A program made the translations under genes and the position numbers. The notes beneath the pieces are model-generated. The model was given only the letters and a program-made list of their open reading frames with translations, did no database searches and had not been told where the DNA came from. From NCBI GenBank assembly GCA_947632485.1, contig CANRPJ010000021.1:1-49641 (forward strand): 49,641 nt of DNA, in the 5' to 3' direction. The stretch is from an uncultured Muribaculaceae bacterium. GTDB taxonomy: Bacteria; Bacteroidota; Bacteroidia; Bacteroidales; Muribaculaceae. This document shows positions 34,148 through 42,941 of the stretch, one piece after another (positions within the stretch are counted from its first letter, which is position 1; the number at the start of each line of letters is the position of its first letter).

Positions 34148-36145
34148 ATGACTAACTTCGCCCCCGATAAGAAACCTTTGCCGACGGCCGGACTCCGGCT
34201 GACTGCGCAGGAAGGTTTCTCAAAGACTACAAAACCCAAAGCGCCAGTGAGCAATAATATATTGGATAGCATCGGCTCCCCTGCCGACCTTCGTAAACTC
34301 CCGGTAGAGCAACTGCCGCAGCTTTGCGAGGAGATCCGCCAATACATCATAGCCAACTGCGCCCACAATCCAGGGCATTTCGCATCCAGTATGGGAGCGG
34401 TTGAGATAGCAGTAGCGCTCCACTATACGATGCAGACGCCCGACGACCGGATAGTGTGGGATGTTGGTCATCAGGCGTATGCCCACAAAATTCTCACCGG
34501 ACGGAAAGATAATTTCGAAAAGCTGCGCTCACTCGATGGCCCTTCTGGATTCCCGTCTCCGCTCGAATCGCCTTATGATACATTTGCTGCCGGTCATGCC
34601 TCCAACTCGATCTCGGCAGCGCTCGGCATGGCGATTGCCGATAGCCAGACCCCGGGAAGGGAAGAACGGAAGACGGTGGCCGTGATAGGCGACGCTTCAA
34701 TCAGCGGTGGCCTCGCATTCGAAGGGCTCAACAATGCCTCCATGGAGCGCAATAACCTGCTTATTGTGCTCAACGACAACGATATGAGCATTGACCCCAA
34801 CGTAGGAGCCCTGCACCGCTATCTTTCCGGAATCAATACCTCAGAAGCATATAACCGATGGAGGGCACGCCTCTATACCGCCATGCGCAAGCGGGGATTG
34901 ATAAGCGACAACGGGCGGGGAATGGTGATGCGCTTCAACAATGCCATAAAATCGCTCCTTACAGGGCGTCAGAATATATTTGAGGGCCTTAATATCCGCT
35001 ATTTCGGACCTTTCGACGGTCACGACGTGAAGCGTCTGGTAAAGGTTATCAATGAGATTAAGGATATGTCGGGGCCTCGCCTCCTGCATCTCCGGACCGT
35101 GAAAGGCAAAGGTTTCCCGGTAGCGGAGCAGAATCCTGCCGCATGGCATGCGCCCGGACGCTTTGACCCTGCGACCGGTGAGAAGATAAAATCCGAGAAA
35201 CCCACCAAGGAGAAGTGGCAGGACGTGTTCGGAAAGAAACTCGTGGAGCTCGCTTCAAAAGATGACCGGGTAGTCGGCATCACGGCCGGAATGCTCAGCG
35301 GCACCTCCGTAGGGCTGCTCCAGAAGAGCTTCCCTGACCGCACTTTCGATGTAGGCATTTCCGAAGGTCATGCGGTGACTTTCGCCGGCGGACTCGCTAC
35401 TGCCGGCAAGCGCCCCTACGTGGCTATCTATTCCGCTTTCCTGCAGAGAGCATACGACAATATTATCAACGATGTGGCTATCTGCGGGCTTCCGGTCACA
35501 TTCTGTATTGACCGGGCCGGTCTGGTGGGCGAAGACGGGGTGACGCATCACGGTCTCTTCGACCTCTGCTACCTTAAGTGCATTCCCGGCATGACGGTTG
35601 CCGCCCCAATGGACGCCCGCTCGCTGCGCGCATTGCTCGATTTCTCCCTTGGTTTTGATAAACCTCTCGCTATCAGATATCCTCGAGGCATTGCGGAAGA
35701 GGGCGATGCCGAGGTAGAGATCATTCCCGGTAAGAGCCGCCGTATAAGCGAAGGGAAAGAAGGAGGAGTGGCCGTGCTTACCCTCGGAGCTATTGGAGCT
35801 GAAACCGATAGCCTGATAAAGAAACTTGAAAGCGAAGGCATTAAGGCTGCCCACTACGATATGATATGGCTTAAGCCGCTCGACTCTTCGGCTATAGCTG
35901 AAGTGGCCCGGCGATACAAGGCTGTGCTCACTATTGAAGATGGCTCGCTTACCGGAGGATTCGGCGATGAGGCTGAAATGGCTCTCCGCGCTGCCGGCTT
36001 CACAGGCAAGGTGGAGAAACTCGGAGTGCCTGATAAATGGATAAATCACGGCACCCCTGAAGAGCTGCGCCATATTTGCGGTTTCGACGGGCCGGCTATT
36101 GAAGCAGCCCTGAAACGACTTCATAACGACCTGAACCTGAAATGA
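34148..36145 (+). CDS. dxs: 1-Deoxy-D-xylulose-5-phosphate synthase
   Basis: Thiamine-diphosphate enzyme condensing pyruvate and glyceraldehyde 3-phosphate, first step of the MEP isoprenoid route. ThDP motif begins GDASISGGLAFEGLNNAS and ends VLNDNDMSID; the transketolase pyrimidine domain shows DVGISEGHAVTFAGGLA. Start is uncertain: ATG 34109 gives 678 residues, ATG 34148 gives 665 and GTG 34247 gives 632, the usual length. A -7-like TAACTTCG at 34153 would favour the shortest form. The stop overlaps trkA as ATGA. Confidence 0.9.
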   Translation: MTNFAPDKKPLPTAGLRLTAQEGFSKTTKPKAPVSNNILDSIGSPADLRKLPVEQLPQLCEEIRQYIIANCAHNPGHFASSMGAVEIAVALHYTMQTPDDRIVWDVGHQAYAHKILTGRKDNFEKLRSLDGPSGFPSPLESPYDTFAAGHASNSISAALGMAIADSQTPGREERKTVAVIGDASISGGLAFEGLNNASMERNNLLIVLNDNDMSIDPNVGALHRYLSGINTSEAYNRWRARLYTAMRKRGLISDNGRGMVMRFNNAIKSLLTGRQNIFEGLNIRYFGPFDGHDVKRLVKVINEIKDMSGPRLLHLRTVKGKGFPVAEQNPAAWHAPGRFDPATGEKIKSEKPTKEKWQDVFGKKLVELASKDDRVVGITAGMLSGTSVGLLQKSFPDRTFDVGISEGHAVTFAGGLATAGKRPYVAIYSAFLQRAYDNIINDVAICGLPVTFCIDRAGLVGEDGVTHHGLFDLCYLKCIPGMTVAAPMDARSLRALLDFSLGFDKPLAIRYPRGIAEEGDAEVEIIPGKSRRISEGKEGGVAVLTLGAIGAETDSLIKKLESEGIKAAHYDMIWLKPLDSSAIAEVARRYKAVLTIEDGSLTGGFGDEAEMALRAAGFTGKVEKLGVPDKWINHGTPEELRHICGFDGPAIEAALKRLHNDLNLK

Positions 36146-37476
36146 GAATCATCATAGCTGGAGCCGGAGAGGTAGGCACACATCTTGCCAAGATGCTTGC
36201 CAACGAAGATCAAGACATTATTCTGATCGACAGCGAGCAGAGTAAGCTTGACCTTATCGACGACAACTATAACCTAATGACCTGGTGCGGGTCCACTTCT
36301 TCATTTCAGACGCTCAGAGATGTAGGAGTGGCCGACGCCGATCTCTACATTGCAGTCACCCCGTTTGAAACCCGCAACGTCACCTCATGCGCCATAGCCA
36401 AGCGTCTGGGAGCGAAAAAAACTGTAGCAAGAATCGACAACTACGAGTTCATGGCTCCTAAGAACCTGCCGGTTCTCAACCAGATGGGAGTAGACAATCT
36501 GATTTACCCGGAAAATCTGGGAGCTATGGAGATTGCGATGTCGCTCGAACACAGCTGGACCCGCTATTGGGGAGAGCTCCACGGCGGCGATCTTCTGCTA
36601 ATCGGAGTTAAGCTTCATGAAGGCTCGGTGCTCACCGGCTGCATGCTGAAGGATCTGCCGGTTTCGGACCATTTTTTCCATGTAGCGGCAATAAAACGCA
36701 ACCACGAAACTATCATTCCGAAAGGCAACGATATGATTCAGCAAGATGATATTCTTTATTTCATCACTACTGAACCTCATATTGAGGAGGTAAGGGAGCT
36801 TTGCGGGAAGAAAAACAGAACCATAAAGAAGGTGCTCATTATGGGAGGAAGTCGTATGGCTATCCGGTTCGCCACTCAGAACAGCGAGCGCTTTCATATC
36901 AAGATTATCGATATCGACCGCGAGGTCTGTGAGCGGCTGGCCACGAGGCTCCCCCAGTGCGAGATTGTATGCGGCGATGCGCGTGATATTGAGGTGCTGA
37001 AGGAAAACAGTGTGTTTCAATACGATGCTTTCCTCGCTCTCACCGATTCATCTGAAACCAACATACTTTCCTGCCTCACCGCCAAGGAGTTCGGAGTGCC
37101 CAAGACGATAGCCGATGTGGAGAATCTCCAGTTTATCTCTCAGGCGGAGGGTCTCAATATCGGCACAACCATCAATAAGAAGCTGTTGGCCTCTTCGCGC
37201 ATATTCAAGATTCTGCTCGATACCGATGAATCCAGCGCAAAGTGCCTTGCTCTCGCCGGCGCAGAAGTGGCGGAGATGATTGTGAAAGAGGGTGCCAAGA
37301 TCACCAAAGCGCCTGTTAAGAATCTGAAGCTCCCCTACGGAATGACGCTTGCAGCAGTGGCTCACGACGGCGTAGTATCGCTTGTAGGCGGCGATACGGT
37401 GATTCACCCCAACGACTATGTCGTGGTATTCTGCCTCAGCGGAAGTATCCACAAGATAGAGAAATGGTTCCTCTGA
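36142..37476 (+). CDS. trkA: Trk potassium uptake regulatory protein TrkA
   Basis: Cytoplasmic NAD(H)-binding gating subunit of the Trk K+ transporter. Two RCK units: the first starts IIIAGAGEVGTHLA at residue 3, the second at about 230 with VLIMGGSRMAIRFA, each followed by a TrkA-C domain. Length 444 residues, the duplicated form. Its gene overlaps dxs by 4 nt and precedes trkH by 10 nt, so the pair is coexpressed. Confidence 0.95.
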   Translation: MRIIIAGAGEVGTHLAKMLANEDQDIILIDSEQSKLDLIDDNYNLMTWCGSTSSFQTLRDVGVADADLYIAVTPFETRNVTSCAIAKRLGAKKTVARIDNYEFMAPKNLPVLNQMGVDNLIYPENLGAMEIAMSLEHSWTRYWGELHGGDLLLIGVKLHEGSVLTGCMLKDLPVSDHFFHVAAIKRNHETIIPKGNDMIQQDDILYFITTEPHIEEVRELCGKKNRTIKKVLIMGGSRMAIRFATQNSERFHIKIIDIDREVCERLATRLPQCEIVCGDARDIEVLKENSVFQYDAFLALTDSSETNILSCLTAKEFGVPKTIADVENLQFISQAEGLNIGTTINKKLLASSRIFKILLDTDESSAKCLALAGAEVAEMIVKEGAKITKAPVKNLKLPYGMTLAAVAHDGVVSLVGGDTVIHPNDYVVVFCLSGSIHKIEKWFL

Positions 37477-37486
37477 ATCAACTGCG

Positions 37487-38959
37487 ATGAGACCGTTTCC
37501 CTACACTACGCGCCGCTTCCTGAACGTTCCGATGCTCCTGAGGATCATCGGCTGGCTTCTCCTCATGGAGTCGGGGTTTATGGCTATACCGCTGATCGTA
37601 AGCTTCTTCTTCGATCAATCCGAAACGGTTCCTTTCCTGATCTCTACCGTAACCACTGCCGGAGTCGGTTTTATCTTCATGAGCCTGCGCACCGACAACC
37701 ATGATATGGGCCAGCGAGAAGCCATTGTGCTTACCGGGCTCACATGGGTCGTGCTCTCCCTCTTCGGAATGCTTCCGTTCCTGCTATGCCACAATTCTTT
37801 CGGAGTCACCAATGCCTTTTTCGAGACAATGAGTGGCTTCACTACCACGGGAGCATCAGTTATCCAGACGCTTTCCGACGTGCCCCGCGGCATACTCCTG
37901 TGGCGCTGTATCATTCAATGGATCGGCGGTCTCGGTATCATTCTTTTCACCCTCGCAGTAGTGCCCATGCTCAACAATCAGGGCGGAATAAAGCTTTTCA
38001 ATGCTGAGGTCACAGGAATTACTCACGATAAACTGCGCCCTCGCGTAGGATATACAGCCAAAAGCCTGTGGCTCATCTACATAATCCTCACCATATCGCT
38101 CATAGTACTGCTCGCTTTCTCCGACATGGACATATTCAATGCCGTATGCTACGGGCTTTCCACCATGAGCACGGGCGGATTTCCTACTTCAGATATGACT
38201 CTCGGCCAGTGGGCCACTCTTTACGTGAAAATAGTATTCATGATCTTCATGTTTATAGGCGGTGTAAATTTTTCGCTGCTCTATAAATCAGTGACCGGTA
38301 AAGTCGGGAGTGTGTGGAAAAACGATGCCTTCAAATGGTATCTGGGAATAATCGTTCTGGCCTACGTGCTCTTCAGTATCAGTATTCTGGTATCAGGTAA
38401 GGTCGATACCGTATCCGATCTTACGGTAGATCCTCTCTTTCAGGCTATTTCCCTCGTATCTTCTACCGGAATCATGGAAGCGGATTTCGCGTCGTGGGGA
38501 CCGCTTTCCATTATAGTGCTGCTCGTGCTCATGTTTGTGGGTGCGTGCGCCGGATCTACTTCGGGAGGAGCCAAGATCGACCGTATCGTAGTCTTGCTCA
38601 GATTCCTGAAAAACGAGTTCTACAAGATGATGCACCCCAAGGCGGTGACCACCGTAATCATCAACGGACAGGGCACCACCACTGCGTTGGTCTCAAAAGT
38701 GCTCGCGTTTCTTTTTCTCTACGGTCTGGTTATAATCGTGGGTACAGTTGTGCTTGTTCTGCTCGACGTGCCTCTCGTCGAGAGTCTGTTTCGCTGCCTG
38801 TCAGCAATCTCCAACACCGGTCTGGATACAGGTACTGAAATCACTTACTGCTCGATGCCCGATCTGGCCAAATGGGTGCTTGCTCTTATCATGCTGATCG
38901 GGCGTCTGGAGCTCTACACGATTCTTCTGCTCTTCACCCCCTGGTTCTGGCGAAAGTAG
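37487..38959 (+). CDS. trkH: Trk potassium transporter membrane subunit TrkH
   Basis: Inner-membrane K+ channel-like subunit with four selectivity-filter loops visible in order: TTTGAS, MSTGGFPT, SSTGIMEA and SNTGLDTG. About ten membrane segments; the C-terminus IGRLELYTILLLF matches the family end. Length 490 residues. Partner of the TrkA encoded directly upstream. It ends 1 nt before repeat copy B. Confidence 0.95.
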   Translation: MRPFPYTTRRFLNVPMLLRIIGWLLLMESGFMAIPLIVSFFFDQSETVPFLISTVTTAGVGFIFMSLRTDNHDMGQREAIVLTGLTWVVLSLFGMLPFLLCHNSFGVTNAFFETMSGFTTTGASVIQTLSDVPRGILLWRCIIQWIGGLGIILFTLAVVPMLNNQGGIKLFNAEVTGITHDKLRPRVGYTAKSLWLIYIILTISLIVLLAFSDMDIFNAVCYGLSTMSTGGFPTSDMTLGQWATLYVKIVFMIFMFIGGVNFSLLYKSVTGKVGSVWKNDAFKWYLGIIVLAYVLFSISILVSGKVDTVSDLTVDPLFQAISLVSSTGIMEADFASWGPLSIIVLLVLMFVGACAGSTSGGAKIDRIVVLLRFLKNEFYKMMHPKAVTTVIINGQGTTTALVSKVLAFLFLYGLVIIVGTVVLVLLDVPLVESLFRCLSAISNTGLDTGTEITYCSMPDLAKWVLALIMLIGRLELYTILLLFTPWFWRK

Positions 38960-39041
38960 ACCTTGACAAGAAAATAAGCTTAAGCATCTCTATATCTGAT
39001 GCTTAAGCCCATTTCTGTGTCAAGGCTGTCAATAGGCCTGT
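38960..39041 (+). repeat. Nested-palindrome repeat, copy B (left flank of accessory module)
   Basis: ACCTTGACA at 38960 to TGTCAAGG ending 39025 is 66 nt, then the 16-nt tail CTGTCAATAGGCCTGT. Inner arms contain GCTTAAGCATC (38978-38988) and GATGCTTAAGC (38998-39008) around a 9-nt loop. It is a direct repeat of copy C (75 of 82 bases identical). Confidence 0.8.
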
Positions 39042-39056
39042 ACCTCAGCACACTGA

Positions 39057-41372
39057 TTAGTTGGTCTTAATAGTCTGGAGTTCACCATCGCCTCCATTGA
39101 ACTGCTTCTTATTGCGCCATTGGAAATTCTTCGTCTGGAACGTGTAAGACGCTCCAATCTGGAATTTTGGGGAGAGAGTTTTCTGAACCGAGCGATTGAA
39201 AGATTCATAATCACCGTTCACAACCCAGGTTTTCGTCGGCCTTCTGGGGCAGATAAAACTCTCGCCCATAACCTGCACCATCCAGGCACTGTTTATTGTC
39301 CAGTTTATTCCAAAATTGCTGTAAAAGTTATCGTTGCTCCAGCTGTACAATGAATACGATTTACCGAAATATCCGTAGTAGGTATTGAAAGATACGTTTT
39401 TATAGCCTACGTAGCCCTGAATATTGGCGTTCACGGTAGAACCTTGGAATGACATTCCTTTCATATATCTCTTAAGATAGGAGACAGAGGCGCTGAAATT
39501 GCCATAGAAACCGTTCTTATAAGGAATATTATAGCTCGCCACGGCTCCTGTCTGCAACTGGCTATAATGACCAAAATTCTGGTACGTACTTACATACACA
39601 TTGTCATCTTCCAAGTAACCATAGCTGGTCACCAGATTCGAATAGTAGCTGTATTCAACAAAGGGATTTACCCTTATTGCCCCATTGCTGAACACGTAGC
39701 CAAATTTCACCTTGTCAGTATGACTCGGCTTCAGGAGCGGATTGCCCTTTCTCACTATCAGAAGATTGGTTGAGGTGTTGCGGGGATTCAGATTACCGGC
39801 ACTCGGCATCTGCCGGCTACGGTTGTAGTTTAGAGTCAGACTTTGCTGATTGGTAAACTTATATGCTAACGAAACCGACGGCACAAAATCCACATAACTG
39901 TTTTTCACTCCGTCGGCATCAGAAAATACCATATCCAGGCCAAGCGATAACATATAGTTGAATTTGCTCGAAGATCTGTTGTTATCAATTCCGGCATATA
40001 GATATTCCCGAGTTCTTTGATAGCGGAAATTAGGCCACAGGTCGAGACGATCGTCAATATTGGTCACCGAGTATTCCGTGTTTGATCCTGCCTCCAGATG
40101 CAACGATTTGGTGAGCATATCTGAATAATTGGCATCAAGTTTACCCATGTGACGGCTGTTGTCAAGATCGATAGCACTTACATATCCCAACAGATCGCTT
40201 GTCTCCTCATATTCGCTATTATTACCATTCATGGAGTAATAGTAATTACCCGTCAGTTCCAGATTTCTGGTGTTGGTGAATTTGTGTTTATAATACAAAT
40301 TGGTCGCCAGTTCCTGATAACGCGTCTTGGAATCATTGAAAGAGGTAAGGGGTGAGCTTTCACCTGTAGCCAGATTCGAAATCTCACCCTCTGTCGAGGT
40401 CTTGGTACCCTGAGGATTTGGGAAATATTTGACTTCGAAAGCTATATAATCTTTCTTCGTAAATTCCTTATCGCCTCCGAGCATTACGTAAGGGTTACGC
40501 CAGTAACCTTTGCTATGGCTGTGGAGTTTACGTTGAATGCTACCTTGCTTAATAAATGAATATGAATCTCTTTCGGTATTGCCATTTTGCATGTATCCGG
40601 CATTCAGATAGAGAGAGGAAGTGGCAGTTCCCATTTCAAAAGAACCACCCGAATAAATAAAGTTGGCATTAGGAGAAGTATTCACAGTTAGCTGACCGCG
40701 TAAATAAGGTTTCACTCCCTCCTTCTTTATCTTGATGTTCAGCACTGAAGCCACTGTAGCATCACCACGATAACGCGCAGAAGGATTATCGATTACCTCA
40801 ACAGATTCAATAAATTCCGGATTAAGAACATCGAGATTTTTCTTTACACCATTGACCAAAATCAAAGGAGAAGTGCCATTATCGAGCTCAATTTTCTTAT
40901 TCGACGAGTCGATAATCAGCCGAGGAATCTCCCTCAGAGCCATATACGCATTTGGCTCTTTCTTTGCGCGGTCTGTCAAGTAATAAATCGACATGCCTGA
41001 TAACTCTTTCGTCATCTTGCGGGCATCGCCGGTCACCGTCACTTCGCCAAGCATCGTGGCGTCTTCTTCAAGCTCGAACTTCGGTAGCTTCGCTTTCTCT
41101 GTTAGAGTAAACTTTTTTGATTCAGGCTTATAGCCCAGTATAGACACCTCACATACATAATCGCCCTTCGGAAGCCCTTTCAGCTCGAAGCGGCCCCTGC
41201 CGTCGGTAATCGTACCGCCCGCAACCGTATCAGCCTGCAGGAAAAGCACCGTGCTGCCCGCGAGCGCCTCGCCCGCCTTGTTCGCCACGCTGCCGCTTAC
41301 CGACGTCTGCGCTCCAACCGACATCGTGGCAGAACCCATCAGCGAGACCAAGGCAATCATAATCGTTCTCAT
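39057..41372 (-). CDS. Outer-membrane beta-barrel protein with CarboxypepD_reg-like domain (TonB-receptor-like)
   Basis: A 771-residue surface protein. Signal peptide about 1-24 (MSVGAQ), then a carboxypeptidase-regulatory-like sandwich (about 25-105: VSGSVANKAGEALAGSTV, GRFELKGLPKGDYVCEVSILG). A plug-like segment (SPLILVNGVKKNLDVLN, FIESVEVIDNPSARYRG) precedes a long barrel rich in Tyr, Asn and Ser. It resembles the OMP_b-brl_3 group of TonB-dependent-like proteins; no SusD partner is present. ATG 41372 is preferred over a TTG at 41381. It is 168 nt downstream of the radical SAM gene. A link to the peptide system is positional only. Confidence 0.82.
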   Translation of the reverse strand: MRTIMIALVSLMGSATMSVGAQTSVSGSVANKAGEALAGSTVLFLQADTVAGGTITDGRGRFELKGLPKGDYVCEVSILGYKPESKKFTLTEKAKLPKFELEEDATMLGEVTVTGDARKMTKELSGMSIYYLTDRAKKEPNAYMALREIPRLIIDSSNKKIELDNGTSPLILVNGVKKNLDVLNPEFIESVEVIDNPSARYRGDATVASVLNIKIKKEGVKPYLRGQLTVNTSPNANFIYSGGSFEMGTATSSLYLNAGYMQNGNTERDSYSFIKQGSIQRKLHSHSKGYWRNPYVMLGGDKEFTKKDYIAFEVKYFPNPQGTKTSTEGEISNLATGESSPLTSFNDSKTRYQELATNLYYKHKFTNTRNLELTGNYYYSMNGNNSEYEETSDLLGYVSAIDLDNSRHMGKLDANYSDMLTKSLHLEAGSNTEYSVTNIDDRLDLWPNFRYQRTREYLYAGIDNNRSSSKFNYMLSLGLDMVFSDADGVKNSYVDFVPSVSLAYKFTNQQSLTLNYNRSRQMPSAGNLNPRNTSTNLLIVRKGNPLLKPSHTDKVKFGYVFSNGAIRVNPFVEYSYYSNLVTSYGYLEDDNVYVSTYQNFGHYSQLQTGAVASYNIPYKNGFYGNFSASVSYLKRYMKGMSFQGSTVNANIQGYVGYKNVSFNTYYGYFGKSYSLYSWSNDNFYSNFGINWTINSAWMVQVMGESFICPRRPTKTWVVNGDYESFNRSVQKTLSPKFQIGASYTFQTKNFQWRNKKQFNGGDGELQTIKTN

Positions 41373-41477
41373 TGTCTGCAATATTAAGTTAGAATATAGT
41401 TTACGTTAGAAAATTAGTACAAAAACCGTGCCATAAATCTATCACCCTGATAATCAGCAACTATTAATTTTAGAAAG

Positions 41478-41530
41478 TGTCCGGAAACGGACATTTTGTG
41501 TCCGACTGTCCGCTCTCGTACACCCGGACA
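41478..41530. promoter_or_regulatory. Cluster of TGTCCG/CGGACA motifs upstream of the outer-membrane protein gene
   Basis: TGTCCG occurs at 41478, 41499 and 41507 and CGGACA at 41488 and 41525. The first pair forms a hairpin with a GAAA loop (41478-41493). The cluster lies 106-158 bp before the barrel-protein ATG and just beyond the radical SAM stop, so it could be an operator or part of a transcript end. No regulator is encoded nearby. Confidence 0.4.
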
Positions 41531-41532
41531 CC

Positions 41533-41567
41533 CCGGCAATTTATATTCTTTCGATATAATTTGCCGG
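41533..41567. terminator. Palindrome over the 3' end of the radical SAM gene
   Basis: CCGGCAAtTTATAT (41533-41546) pairs with ATATAAtTTGCCGG (41554-41567), one mismatch, loop 7 nt. The arms include the last codons and the stop of the maturase gene. No T-run follows, so terminator function is only suggested. Confidence 0.4.
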
Positions 41568-42854
41568 ATTTATGTAGGCATTGTTAAACTTATACTTTAC
41601 GAATTCAGCTATGCCCATCTCCATATTCCGTTTTTGGCAGTAGCGCTCAAAGTCTCCAGGCGTCTCCAGTTGCTTCTGGCAGCACGGTCCCCAGCAGAGG
41701 GGCAGGAACTTACATTCGCGACACATCGGATTGTCCCACGTTACGATATCGAGACGCTTCTTCAGTTTCTCATCGTCCCACTTTATCGTGCCATCTTGCA
41801 TGAGCTGTCCCTCTTGGTGAGAATCAGTAAAATCCCTGCCCGAACACTTATAGACAGCACCGTTCCAAGAGATAACCGCCTGATTCTTCGCCGATGCCTT
41901 GCAGGAGAAGCTCCGGCGACCCATATTCATGTAGGAGACCTTGAAGCCATTGGCCATCCACTGATGAATTATAGCCTGAAGTTCTTCATTATCAAAAGGT
42001 GAGCCTCCAGTCTGCCACACGCGCTCAAGATGCACTCCGATCTTGTTGCGGTCTATGTCGCCGAGCTGCTCTATTAGCTCCGGCATCTTCGGCAAAGTCT
42101 CGTCATCATAGTTGATCCGCAGATTGATATAAACGCTGTCGAGCCGCTCAGTCAGCGCCTTAACAGTCTTAAGCATCGAATCGAAGGTGCCTTCGCCTGA
42201 CTCAGGTATGTATTTCACCTTGTCGTGGCGCTCCTTCGAGCCGTCGATCGAGATCTGGAAAGAGGCGTTGAGCTCTTCAAACAGAGGGATATTCCCCTCG
42301 TTGATACATACGGCGTTTGTCACGAAAAAGAAAGATACATACTTCTCTGCCTCCACCGCCGCGTCCTTGATCTTCTTAAGCAGCGGATATAGTTCTGTCT
42401 CGAAATAGAGTAGCGGCTCACCGCCGAACAACTCCACCTGCAGCTGCTTTATATTCTCATCAGCAAGTTTCTCCTTAACAAAAGCGAAGATAGAATCAGA
42501 TACTGCCGGAGTAAGATGGCTGCCGACCACATGCTTCTCAAAGCAATACCAGCATCGCAAGTTGCAGTCGAGCGAGGGAAGCAGCGTGAGATAGAAAGTC
42601 GAAGGATCGTTTATCGCTTCGTCATACTCCTGCGCGGCAAGCGCCAACTCATCGCAGTCATCTTCTACGATATACCCGGCCTCGCAAAGGGCCTCATACA
42701 TCTTAGGTGACTTTTCCGCAAGCTTCTCCACATCAGTCTTTAAAAGCTCTGCGTCGGGATTTGACAGAATGCAAAAGGAATCAAGCAGGGTATTATAGCA
42801 GATAGTGTTTCTATCCCTATTCTTCACAAGAATATTATATCTACTTCCTTTCAT
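41541..42854 (-). CDS. Radical SAM/SPASM peptide maturase
   Basis: Probable RiPP-modifying enzyme of 437 residues. Residues 1-85 form an N-terminal domain that may bind the leader peptide. The SAM [4Fe-4S] motif is CNLRCWYC with Cys97, Cys101 and Cys104; ELFGGEPLLY (141-150) is the SAM-binding GGE. A SPASM/twitch region has Cys318, Cys337, Cys378, Cys381, Cys387, Cys391, Cys392 and Cys406 (CRECKFLPLCWGPCC), ligands for auxiliary clusters. It lies 87 nt after a Cys-rich precursor gene with a hairpin between them. Sulfatase-maturase-like enzymes share the fold, but no sulfatase is near. The modification is inferred, probably thioether or C-C crosslinks. Confidence 0.88.
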   Translation of the reverse strand: MKGSRYNILVKNRDRNTICYNTLLDSFCILSNPDAELLKTDVEKLAEKSPKMYEALCEAGYIVEDDCDELALAAQEYDEAINDPSTFYLTLLPSLDCNLRCWYCFEKHVVGSHLTPAVSDSIFAFVKEKLADENIKQLQVELFGGEPLLYFETELYPLLKKIKDAAVEAEKYVSFFFVTNAVCINEGNIPLFEELNASFQISIDGSKERHDKVKYIPESGEGTFDSMLKTVKALTERLDSVYINLRINYDDETLPKMPELIEQLGDIDRNKIGVHLERVWQTGGSPFDNEELQAIIHQWMANGFKVSYMNMGRRSFSCKASAKNQAVISWNGAVYKCSGRDFTDSHQEGQLMQDGTIKWDDEKLKKRLDIVTWDNPMCRECKFLPLCWGPCCQKQLETPGDFERYCQKRNMEMGIAEFVKYKFNNAYINPANYIERI

Positions 42855-42891
42855 TTACAATCGTTTATAATGGAATCTACTAAAAATTTGT

Positions 42892-42923
42892 ATTAGAGAG
42901 GCACAAAAGAGTACCTCTCTAAT
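42892..42923 (-). terminator. Hairpin between precursor 1 and the radical SAM gene
   Basis: Perfect 10-bp stem ATTAGAGAGG (42892-42901) with CCTCTCTAAT (42914-42923), loop 12 nt. On the minus strand it is followed by ACAAATTTTTAG. It probably acts as a leaky terminator, giving more precursor mRNA than maturase mRNA. Confidence 0.6.
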
Positions 42924-42941
42924 CAAACGATCCTATTAGGA

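Noticed and set aside
38960..39041. Repeat copies as ends of an insertion sequence or as intrinsic terminators
   Set aside because: No transposase lies between the copies and no target duplication is seen; no T-run follows the stems on either strand.
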